A DNA stretch of 64,000 bases from Photobacterium gaetbulicola Gung47. Lineage in GTDB: Bacteria > Pseudomonadota > Gammaproteobacteria > Enterobacterales > Vibrionaceae. The notes under the pieces were generated by a model, which ran no database searches, had not been told where the DNA came from, and saw only the letters and a list, made by a program, of their open reading frames with translations. The stretch is taken from contig CP005974.1 of NCBI GenBank assembly GCA_000940995.1, positions 3,596,001 to 3,660,000 of the forward strand, given 5' to 3'. A program made the position numbers and the translations under genes. Shown here one piece after another: positions 18,439-25,867 of this stretch. Within the stretch, counting starts at the first letter, position 1. Every line of letters begins with the position of its first letter.

Positions 18439-19329
18439 TTATTTAAACAGTTTTCTAAAGTCCGCCTCACAAATGCGTTTTACCGCAGGGTGCATGATCA
18501 TCCGTTCAGCGAAAATGACGTAATACTCTTCTTTGATCTCTTTGACCCGCTTTACCTCACGGATATTATGGGCCGTATCTTCCAATTCGGCCGCATAGAT
18601 CGACGGCGCGACAAACATTGACTGCTGATACAGGCCAAAGGCCTTCATCAGTGCGGCATCATCGAACTCGCCAAGGATATTTGGGGTGATCCCCATCTGG
18701 TCGAACCAATGGATTAGCTTACGCCCCATCGCAGTGCGTCGGCCCGGTATTAGCAGCTTGTAATCTTCAATGCAGGCAGGGAAGTTCAGTGGCTTGTCTG
18801 GTTCGTTGCAGAAAAAGCTCATGGTCGACTCACCCAGCTTCTTACTGTAGAGCCCCGGGCTCTGGGTAGAGTCCACCGGACAATCCGACAAGATCATATC
18901 CAGCTTGTGCTGCGACAGCTGCTCCAGCAGCATTTCGTGGGTCGATTCATAGCAACGCAGGTGAATACGCTCGTCTTCCGGCAAGCCTTCCATCAACACT
19001 TTGCTGACCAAGCGCTTTGACAACGCATCGGCCACCCCGACTTCCAACAGCAAGTTCTCGCGCTGGGTGTAATTGACGATATCCAACATCTCGTAGCTGA
19101 GGTCGAACATCTTATCGGCATATTTAAAGACCAGCTGGCCTAACTCTGTCGGCTCGATGTTACGGCCAACACGTTTGGTCAGTTTGCCTTTGAGGCGCTC
19201 TTCCAGCGCCCTGATCTGTCCGGTGACCGTCTGCGGAGCCAAAAACAACGCATCGGCAGCCTTGGTGACTGAGCCCTGCTTGCAAACCATCCAGAAGTAA
19301 TAGAGGTGGTTGTAGTTAAGGTGAGACAT
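18439..19329 (-). CDS. nhaR: LysR-type activator of nhaA
   Basis: A 296-residue LysR-family protein. It has an N-terminal helix-turn-helix (NHLYYFWMVCKQGSVTKAADALFLAPQTVTGQI) and a C-terminal effector domain, highly similar to E. coli NhaR (GVADALSKRLV, ESTHEMLLEQLSQHKLDMI, GRRTAMGRKL, GEFDDAALMKAFG). NhaR activates nhaA in response to Na+ and also biofilm genes in E. coli. It lies downstream of nhaA in the same orientation; a terminator (19514-19558) separates them, so it probably has its own promoter. Confidence 0.94.
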   Translation of the reverse strand: MSHLNYNHLYYFWMVCKQGSVTKAADALFLAPQTVTGQIRALEERLKGKLTKRVGRNIEPTELGQLVFKYADKMFDLSYEMLDIVNYTQRENLLLEVGVADALSKRLVSKVLMEGLPEDERIHLRCYESTHEMLLEQLSQHKLDMILSDCPVDSTQSPGLYSKKLGESTMSFFCNEPDKPLNFPACIEDYKLLIPGRRTAMGRKLIHWFDQMGITPNILGEFDDAALMKAFGLYQQSMFVAPSIYAAELEDTAHNIREVKRVKEIKEEYYVIFAERMIMHPAVKRICEADFRKLFK

Positions 19330-19513
19330 GTTTAGCTACCATTTTCCATAAACAGTGTATTTCCAATCGGGATAGGCAATGGCCAACTCGGAGGTGAAAC
19401 AACCGAATACAAGAGGAGTTTGCGGTAACGGAGTTACCAAAATGCTGATGACGTAGTCAGTCGCCATAACCAGCAACTTAGGCCTGATTAATGCTGATTG
19501 GAAATAAAGCTAC

Positions 19514-19558
19514 CAAAAAATAAAAATCCCAGAAGCCAGCTTACGCTTAGCTTCTGGG
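19514..19558 (-). terminator. Terminator of nhaA and the small exported protein gene
   Basis: On the minus strand CCCAGAAGC pairs with GCTTCTGGG around a 13-base loop, followed by a T-rich tail. It lies about 70 bases after the stop codon of the small gene. The rest of the 300-base gap to nhaR holds nothing recognised. Confidence 0.75.
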
Positions 19559-19631
19559 TGCTTCAACTGTAATTATTCATTCACCAATGAAATATTACAC
19601 TTATTCAGTGTCTATACACCGAAAAAAGCGA

Positions 19632-19898
19632 TCAATCTGCAGGTAATGCGGTCTTAGGCTCAATCGATGTCATTTTTCGGTAGCGCTCTCCTACCCGCTG
19701 CTCCAATGCCCGGGAACGGAATGGGCTATCGTTTTCCACCATTGCTGTCGTTTCGCCAGCCGATTTACCGTGGTTGACACCGGCCAGGTAAGCTTGGCAA
19801 ATCTCAGTGCTGCTGTCTTGATCGCAACTTTGGTAATCCGGTACGGCCATCGCTGTCGCTGATATCATGATCCCGACAATAATCAATGCGCGTTTCAT
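19632..19898 (-). CDS. Small exported protein coupled to nhaA, function unknown
   Basis: An 88-residue protein with a clear signal peptide (MKRALIIVGIMISATAMAV, cut probably after AMA). The mature part of about 70 residues is polar and has two cysteines (SCDQDSSTEICQAY) six residues-plus apart, which could form a disulphide in the periplasm. Its start overlaps the nhaA stop by 4 bases (ATGA-type), so it is translationally coupled to the Na+/H+ antiporter. I do not recognise the family. A role in pH or Na+ response is suggested only by position. Confidence 0.75.
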   Translation of the reverse strand: MKRALIIVGIMISATAMAVPDYQSCDQDSSTEICQAYLAGVNHGKSAGETTAMVENDSPFRSRALEQRVGERYRKMTSIEPKTALPAD

Positions 19899-21073
19899 AT
19901 TACACCTCCATTTTCCTTGGCAACACTCCTTGGCAGCGACCGGCTTAGCATCATGTAACCCAATACCGCGGATACTGTCGATCCCAATAGGATTCCCAAA
20001 CGAGAGTAAGTACTGAAGTCCTCAGGGGCACCGACAAAAGCCAGTGACGAAATGAAAATGGACATGGTAAAGCCGATACCACACAGTACTGAGACCGCAA
20101 AGATCTGTCTAAAGCCAATTCCTTCCGGCATGCTCGCCAGGCCGGTTTTGATCGCCAGATAGCTCGCGGTGAAGATACCAAGCGGCTTGCCAATCATCAG
20201 CCCCAGCGCGATACCTAGAGGCAACATGGACGTTAGGCCCGCCAAAGAGACCCCTTCCAATGAGATCCCGGCATTGGCAAAGGCAAACACAGGCAAAATC
20301 AGGAAGGCGACATACGGATGCAATGCATGCTCCATTTTCTTAAGCGGCGAATGCTGATCAGATAAACCGCCTTCGCCCGACAGCGGGATAGCAAAGCCCA
20401 GCACCACACCAGCCAATGTGGCGTGCACCCCTGACTTCAAGACGCTAATCCAGAGGATCAAGCCAACAACAACGTACCATGAGACCTTGGTGACGTTTTT
20501 GGCGTTCATAACAAAGAGAGCAGCCGTTGCAGCAAAGGCCACAGCCAACGCCAAGGTAGACAAATCACTGCTGTAGAACAGCGCTATGATCACAATTACC
20601 CCAAGATCGTCAATAATCGCCAATGCCAGCAAAAAGACTTTGAGGCTCACCGGTACTCGGCTGCCGAGCAGGGCCATGATCCCCAACGCGAAAGCAATAT
20701 CGGTTGCAGCCGGAATCGCCCAGCCCTGAACGGCAAGGGGATCGGCAAAATTAAACAGCACGTAAACCAACGCTGGCGCAATCATGCCGCCGACAGCTGC
20801 AATGGCCGGGAAGATCGCTTTTTCTTTGGTATTCAGCGCCCCTTCGATGAGTTCACGCTTGACTTCCAAGCCGATTAGCAAGAAAAACACAGCCATCAGA
20901 CCATCGTTGATCCAATGTGAAATAGATAAGCCCGCAACGTAAGTGTGCAGGGTTCCGTTATACAGATCCTGCAATGGCGAGTTCGCAATCATCATAGCCA
21001 TCGCTGCCGCGATGATCAGGATTATCCCACCAGCAGACTCTAGTTTTAAAAATTTACGAATCGCATCGGTCAT
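19895..21073 (-). CDS. nhaA: Na+/H+ antiporter NhaA
   Basis: A 392-residue inner-membrane antiporter that exports Na+ in exchange for 2 H+ and supports growth at high salt or alkaline pH. The two ion-binding aspartates lie in ALAIIDDLGVIVIIALFY, and the unwound-helix segment GWAIPAATDIAFALGIMALLGSRVP is intact up to twelve hydrophobic segments. Start 21073 is chosen because AGGAG lies 9 bases upstream and the product begins MTDAIRKFLKLESAGG. A nine-codon longer ORF would cover that site. It is divergent from nptA. Confidence 0.96.
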   Translation of the reverse strand: MTDAIRKFLKLESAGGIILIIAAAMAMMIANSPLQDLYNGTLHTYVAGLSISHWINDGLMAVFFLLIGLEVKRELIEGALNTKEKAIFPAIAAVGGMIAPALVYVLFNFADPLAVQGWAIPAATDIAFALGIMALLGSRVPVSLKVFLLALAIIDDLGVIVIIALFYSSDLSTLALAVAFAATAALFVMNAKNVTKVSWYVVVGLILWISVLKSGVHATLAGVVLGFAIPLSGEGGLSDQHSPLKKMEHALHPYVAFLILPVFAFANAGISLEGVSLAGLTSMLPLGIALGLMIGKPLGIFTASYLAIKTGLASMPEGIGFRQIFAVSVLCGIGFTMSIFISSLAFVGAPEDFSTYSRLGILLGSTVSAVLGYMMLSRSLPRSVAKENGGVI

Positions 21074-21556
21074 TGACCGGAACTCCTTTGCGTGAAACAA
21101 ATGTCACAATAAAAATGTAAATTTAGTTTAGTCGTCACAGCACTAAACTGTTAAATCGTTTGTTCAGAAGATAAACATCGGTAAAACCGAGCAATACATC
21201 ACCAAGACAAGCAATATCCGTACTGTGTTTTTTTTACCCTGTCATATTGGCCACTCAATACTGTGTGAAAAACGGGCAACTTTCATTAATTCCACAAAAA
21301 CAACGAATGGCAAGAGAAAAAAATCAAAGCTCACCATCAATTTTACAAATCAATAAAAACAATTATAAATCAATAAATTAAAACCATAGTAAATTATTCA
21401 TTACAGCGAAAAGCATCGCTCCTCATCGCAAAATGAGCACAAACTTACTTTGTGACAGTAACTGTCATATTTCTGAAATATTCGATCTCTAACATCGCCC
21501 CCAGATTTCAAAAATATGAAACCCAAAAGACATATTCCTGTCATGGAGAAATGATT
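21074..21556. other. nhaA-nptA divergent control region
   Basis: 483 AT-rich bases without a gene. A candidate PhoB box lies at 21462-21483. The half nearer nhaA has poly-T/poly-A tracts but no motif I can name. Confidence 0.5.
21462..21483 (+). promoter_or_regulatory. Candidate PhoB box upstream of nptA
   Basis: Two 11-base units in tandem: CTGTCATATTT (matching the PhoB half-site CTGTCAT exactly) and CTGAAATATTC (5 of 7). TAACAT at 21490-21495 could serve as the -10 in the usual place. Pho control of this phosphate carrier is an inference. Confidence 0.45.
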
Positions 21557-22702
21557 ATGACTACCCAAGCCTCTACTGCTGAACAGCCAATGAACAGCTC
21601 TATGCGCTGGGTCCGCTGGGCTAACCTGGCGTTCATGCTTTACGTTCTACTTGTTGCTGTCTCTGTCGTGAGCAGCGGCTTCAAACTATCTGTTGGTGAA
21701 CAAGCTAAAACGCTGTTTGAGTTTGCCTCGCATCCGATTGCTGGCTTGATGATCGGCTTGGTAGCAACATCGCTTATCCAGTCGTCAAGTACAGTAACCT
21801 CTATCATTGTCGGCTTGGTAGCTGGTGGCCTGCCGGTTGAGACGGCGATTCCGATGGTCATGGGTGCTAACATGGGGACAACTCTGACCAATACCCTCGT
21901 TAGCCTGGGTCATGCCCGTTGTAAAGACGAGTTCCGCCGCGCTTTTGCCAGTGCCACGATTCATGACTTCTTTAACCTGCTAGCGGTTGCAATCTTCCTT
22001 CCGCTGGAAATGATGTTCGGTCTGCTGGATAAAATCTCCACCTGGCTGGTATCGCCGATGATGGGCACAGCCAACATGGACATGGGTGGCATGAACTTCA
22101 TGAAGGTACTGACAGGCCCGGGCGTAAACCTGATCAAGGGCCCACTGGCCGGCTTTGGCACCATGGGTGGCGTGTTCATGATCTTGATTGGTATCGGCCT
22201 GATTTTTGTCTCTATCACTGCCATGGGCAAGCTAATGCGTAGCCTGATGGTAGGCCGTGCTCGTGAAATCCTAAAAAGCGCGATTGGCCGCGGTCCAATC
22301 CACGGTATCGCTTCAGGTACAGTCGTCACAGTTCTGGTTCAGTCATCATCGACCACAACCAGCCTGATGGTACCGCTGGTAGGTACCGGTGTACTGAAAG
22401 TACGTGATGTTTACCCGTTCACGCTAGGCGCTAACATCGGTACCTGTATCACGGCTCTGCTGGCTGCAACCGCAGTATCGGGGGAGTACGCAGTGTTTGC
22501 TCTACAAATCGCACTGGTACACCTTGCGTTCAACCTGCTGGCAACAGTCCTAATCTACGGTGTACCGTTCCTACGTGAACTGCCACTGAAAGGGGCCTTC
22601 TACCTAGGCGAAATCGGTACTAAGAGCAAAGCCGCAGTTGCTGGTTACATCGCCCTGGTATTCGTGGTAATCCCTGGCTCAATCCTAGCGCTGACCGCAT
22701 AA
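21557..22702 (+). CDS. nptA: Na+/phosphate cotransporter, NptA type
   Basis: A 381-residue PNaS-family carrier. The two inverted repeats each carry the signature QSSST (LIQSSSTVTSIIVG near residue 75 and LVQSSSTTTSLMVP near 258), the fingerprint of SLC34-like Na+/Pi cotransporters. V. cholerae NptA has nearly the same length. The ATG at 21557 follows GGAGAAATGATT, and an open upstream extension has no ribosome site. It takes up phosphate with Na+ into the cytoplasm. A terminator follows. Confidence 0.92.
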   Translation: MTTQASTAEQPMNSSMRWVRWANLAFMLYVLLVAVSVVSSGFKLSVGEQAKTLFEFASHPIAGLMIGLVATSLIQSSSTVTSIIVGLVAGGLPVETAIPMVMGANMGTTLTNTLVSLGHARCKDEFRRAFASATIHDFFNLLAVAIFLPLEMMFGLLDKISTWLVSPMMGTANMDMGGMNFMKVLTGPGVNLIKGPLAGFGTMGGVFMILIGIGLIFVSITAMGKLMRSLMVGRAREILKSAIGRGPIHGIASGTVVTVLVQSSSTTTSLMVPLVGTGVLKVRDVYPFTLGANIGTCITALLAATAVSGEYAVFALQIALVHLAFNLLATVLIYGVPFLRELPLKGAFYLGEIGTKSKAAVAGYIALVFVVIPGSILALTA

Positions 22703-22724
22703 GCTAAAAGCCAAAACACTGATC

Positions 22725-22751
22725 AAAACCCCGCTCCGGCGGGGTTTTTTG
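22725..22751 (+). terminator. Terminator of nptA
   Basis: ACCCCGC pairs with GCGGGGT around TCCG, followed by a T-run. Confidence 0.88.
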
Positions 22752-22763
22752 TTGGTTGAAAAA

Positions 22764-22982
22764 GTGGTGCTGTGGTGCTGTGGTGCTGTGGTGCTGTGGT
22801 GCTGTGGTGCTGTGGTGCTGTGGTGCTGTGGTGCTGTGGTGCTGTGGTGCTGTGGTGCTGTGGTGCTGTGGTGCTGTGGTGCTGTGGTGCTGTGGTGCTG
22901 TGGTGCTGTGGTGCTGTGGTGCTGTGGTGCTGTGGTGCTGTGGTGCTGTGGTGCTGTGGTGCTGTGGTGCTGTGGTGCTGTG
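22764..22982. repeat. Perfect octamer tandem array, 27 copies of GTGGTGCT
   Basis: 219 bases with an exact period of 8 and no interruption: 27 full units plus 3 bases. It starts 13 bases after the nptA terminator and ends 220 bases from the thyA stop. Because 8 is not a multiple of 3 and no unit contains a stop in any phase, all three forward frames stay open and spell the same repeat VLWCCGAV. These forward ORFs (22749-23052) have no homology-like features and I do not call them genes. The array is a likely length-variable locus. Confidence 0.97.
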
Positions 22983-23124
22983 CAGGCTTGCTCAGAAGGC
23001 TATTTTAGTCAAGCAATCTATCTTCATTTTTGATCGTCAAACGCCCTCCTAATTCGAATAATCTATGTGCAAATCCATAGAGCTATCGAACCACAGTACC
23101 GCTACTCTTTACCGCTCTAAGCCC

Positions 23125-23161
23125 CAAAAAAGCCCCTAAAAGAGGCTTTTAGGGGCAAAAA
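23125..23161 (-). terminator. Terminator of thyA
   Basis: GCCCCTAAAAG pairs perfectly with CTTTTAGGGGC around a 3-base loop, with A-runs on one side giving a T-run on the minus strand. It can act on both strands. Confidence 0.88.
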
Positions 23162-23202
23162 TATGTTTCTGCGGCAATATTTTGTTACCCGCAGCAAGGT
23201 TT

Positions 23203-24054
23203 CTATACAGAAAAAGGGTACTTAATTGGGCCGTGATGCTGGTAGCCCACCACCTCGAAATCATCCATAGTGACCCAGGTTTCCAGATCTTCCAGCGATT
23301 TGATCTCTGGGTTGATCTTCAGTTGCGGTGACGGAAACGGCTCGCGCTTGAGTTGGACATCACGCATCAGTTCAAGCTGATCTTCGTAGATGTGGGCATT
23401 AACAATCTTGTGGTAAGCCTGACCCGGCTTATGGCCGGTAATCTGGGCCACCAATGCCAGTAGAGCAAAGACCTGGATCTGGTTGAAGTTCAGTCCCAGC
23501 GGGACATCACAAGAGCGCTGGTAACTCGTCAAGTGCAGGGTGTCACCGACCAGAGAGAACGTATGGGTATGCATGCACGGACGTAGACAGCCCATATCAA
23601 ACTCACCAGGGTTGTAAAAAGTCAGGATCTCACCGCGGTCATCAATACCCTTGCTCAGGTTATCGATGATCTTACGCAGTTGGTCTATCGTGCTGCCATC
23701 GGGCTTCTGCCAGCTACGCCCCTGTACCCCATAAACGCGGCCCATATCATCCTCGCCCTTGCGGTGCGGGTTGGCTAGCCATGCTGCATTGTCATTGGCG
23801 TTCATGTCCCAGGTCTTAGTGCCCAGGGCACGGAAGTCAGCCGCATTGTCATAACCACGGATATAGCCCAGCATTTCGGCAATCGCCGCTTTCCAGAAGC
23901 TCTTGCGGGTGGTGATCAGCGGAAACTGGTTGTTGGCAACATCATAGTTCAAGTCGGCATTGATCACGGTCAGGCAACGCTTGCCTGTTCGCTCGTTCTC
24001 AACCCACACTCCTTCGTCCACAATGCGCTGGCAAAGCGCGAGGTATTGTTTCAT
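23203..24054 (-). CDS. thyA: Thymidylate synthase
   Basis: A 283-residue enzyme that methylates dUMP to dTMP with methylene-tetrahydrofolate. The nucleophile Cys lies in LRPCMHTHTFSL and the phosphate-binding stretch is YQRSCDVPLGLNFNQIQ. It is longer than E. coli ThyA (264) by small insertions, as in other Vibrionaceae. It follows lgt as in E. coli, but a terminator lies between the two genes. Confidence 0.97.
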   Translation of the reverse strand: MKQYLALCQRIVDEGVWVENERTGKRCLTVINADLNYDVANNQFPLITTRKSFWKAAIAEMLGYIRGYDNAADFRALGTKTWDMNANDNAAWLANPHRKGEDDMGRVYGVQGRSWQKPDGSTIDQLRKIIDNLSKGIDDRGEILTFYNPGEFDMGCLRPCMHTHTFSLVGDTLHLTSYQRSCDVPLGLNFNQIQVFALLALVAQITGHKPGQAYHKIVNAHIYEDQLELMRDVQLKREPFPSPQLKINPEIKSLEDLETWVTMDDFEVVGYQHHGPIKYPFSV

Positions 24055-24114
24055 GGTTCCGCTGGCCCTAATTCAAAAATAAAGTGGGCCAATTCTACAC
24101 GAATTCTTGGTCGG

Positions 24115-24147
24115 GTATAAAAAAAAGGGCAGCCCCAAGGCTGCCCT
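24115..24147 (-). terminator. Terminator after lgt
   Basis: On the minus strand AGGGCAGCC pairs with GGCTGCCCT around TTGG, followed by a T-run. It separates lgt from thyA. Confidence 0.85.
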
Positions 24148-24164
24148 GTCATCATCTGGCGAAA

Positions 24165-24971
24165 TTAAGCCGCCTTACCTTTCGGTTGGCACTTGTAGGC
24201 CCACAGTATCATCAGAGCACCACCAATGACCATTGGCAATGACAAAATCTGCCCCATACTGATCCAACCGGCAAACAGGCCAAGGTGCGCATCCGGCTCG
24301 CGGAAGTACTCAGCAATAAAGCGGAACACCCCGTAGCCAAACAAGAACAGCCCCGATACCGCCCCAGCCGGGCGCGGCTTGCGAATAAAGAGATTAAGAA
24401 TAATCAGCAGTAAGAAGCCTTCCATGAAGAACTGATATAACTGCGAAGGATGGCGAGGCAAATCCCCACCTGTTGGGAAGATCATGGCCCAAGGCACGTC
24501 GGTGACACGCCCCCATAGCTCCCCGTTAATAAAGTTGCCCAAACGCCCTACCGCCAAGCCAAAAGGCACTAGCGGGGCAACAAAGTCGGCGACATTGAAA
24601 AAGGTACGGTTATGCTTACGCGCATACCAGAACAAGGCCGCAATCACCCCGAGTAACCCGCCGTGGAACGACATCCCGCCGGTCCAGACCTTGAACAAGT
24701 ACAGCGGATTATCCAAAAACAGCGGGAAGTTATAGAACAGCACGTAGCCAATACGCCCCCCCAGTACCACGCCGAGGAAGCCAGCAAACAACAAGTCACT
24801 GACCTGCTCGCGAGTCCAACCACTGCCCGGCTTGTCCGCCCGGCGGTTGGCCAACCACATGGCAAATACAAACCCCAATAAATACATCATGCCATACCAG
24901 CGGATGGCTAACGGCCCGATCTCAATCAACACCGGATCAATATTCGGAAACGTTAAATAACCTTGGCTCAT
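24165..24971 (-). CDS. lgt: Prolipoprotein diacylglyceryl transferase
   Basis: A 268-residue inner-membrane enzyme that attaches diacylglycerol to the lipobox Cys of prolipoproteins, the step before LspA. Seven hydrophobic segments are visible. The signature segment LAVGRLGNFINGELWGRVTDVPWAM contains the essential Arg and Asn, and HPSQLYQFFMEG follows. The ATG at 24971 is used; one codon upstream an in-frame TTG exists. It lies downstream of rppH-ptsP as in E. coli. Confidence 0.96.
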   Translation of the reverse strand: MSQGYLTFPNIDPVLIEIGPLAIRWYGMMYLLGFVFAMWLANRRADKPGSGWTREQVSDLLFAGFLGVVLGGRIGYVLFYNFPLFLDNPLYLFKVWTGGMSFHGGLLGVIAALFWYARKHNRTFFNVADFVAPLVPFGLAVGRLGNFINGELWGRVTDVPWAMIFPTGGDLPRHPSQLYQFFMEGFLLLIILNLFIRKPRPAGAVSGLFLFGYGVFRFIAEYFREPDAHLGLFAGWISMGQILSLPMVIGGALMILWAYKCQPKGKAA

Positions 24972-25013
24972 CAATCTTATCTCTATACTTCACAGGCAGT
25001 AGGCCTATGATGA

Positions 25014-25844
25014 CTACCCCATAAACATTTTGATACTGATAAACAGTAAAAAAACAGCAAATATTTTCTTTAGCACCGGTGTTGGCAAGTGGCTTACCCA
25101 CGCGGCACCATAGCGTGTTGTCTGCATTGAGACCAGGACTATCCCGAGTAACGCCGGCAAATAGACATAACCCAAGCTCATCGGTGGCAAAGTCTGCTCA
25201 CCAACTCCCGCCAGCACAAACCCGCTCATTCCCGCAATCGCAATCAGCGCCCCGGAGAAAGAAGCACAGCCTATTGCCCGTCGCATTTCTACCCCATGCC
25301 AATTGAGAAACGGCACAGTCAGCGAACCGCCGCCAATCCCGGCTAGACTGGACACCACGCCAATCATCCCACCCGAGCAAAAAGTTCCCACGCCTCCGGG
25401 CAAATCACGCTGGCTGCTAAATCGCATCGACAGCAGCATTTGGGTTGCCAGCAATAACACAATAATGGCAAAAATTTTCGGTAGCAGCGAGGTTGGTACC
25501 AGCTCGGCAACAAAACTGCCGCCCAGTCCCCCCAATACCACTCCCGGCGCCAAGCTACGGACAATAGCTAAATCGACATTACCGAGCCGGAAATGGTTGC
25601 GTGCCGACGATCCCGATGTCAGCACAATACTGGCAAGGGACGTACCCAAGGCAATATGCATCACCAAGTTAGCTTCGACCCCGGCTTGCGGCAACAGCCA
25701 GACCAGCGCTGGCACCACCAGCAACCCGCCACCGATCCCAAGCAAGCCGGCTAAAATACCGACAATGGCACCCAACACCAAACAGCAGGCAAATACCCAC
25801 AGCTCATTGCCATACAAAACCAACATGTCGGCCATACTACTCAC
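25014..25844 (-). CDS. TSUP-family (TauE/SafE) membrane permease
   Basis: A 276-residue protein with about eight hydrophobic segments. The two halves each carry the glycine signature of the 4-toluene sulphonate uptake family: AGLLGIGGGLLVVP near residue 35 and SSLAGIGGGSLTVP near 165. The family exports or imports sulphur-containing or other organic anions; the substrate here is unknown. It is inserted between ptsP and lgt, which are usually adjacent in E. coli. The start is uncertain: GTG at 25844 or ATG at 25835. Confidence 0.85.
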   Translation of the reverse strand: MSSMADMLVLYGNELWVFACCLVLGAIVGILAGLLGIGGGLLVVPALVWLLPQAGVEANLVMHIALGTSLASIVLTSGSSARNHFRLGNVDLAIVRSLAPGVVLGGLGGSFVAELVPTSLLPKIFAIIVLLLATQMLLSMRFSSQRDLPGGVGTFCSGGMIGVVSSLAGIGGGSLTVPFLNWHGVEMRRAIGCASFSGALIAIAGMSGFVLAGVGEQTLPPMSLGYVYLPALLGIVLVSMQTTRYGAAWVSHLPTPVLKKIFAVFLLFISIKMFMG

Positions 25845-25867
25845 ACCAACCCGCTAAGACCACGAAG

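Noticed and set aside
22764..22982. CRISPR array
   Set aside because: The repeat unit is 8 bases with no spacers and no cas genes nearby.
22749..23052. Three overlapping plus-strand ORFs of 78-98 codons
   Set aside because: They exist only because the octamer array has no stop codon in any phase; the product is one repeated octapeptide in each frame and there is no ribosome site or flanking coding sequence.
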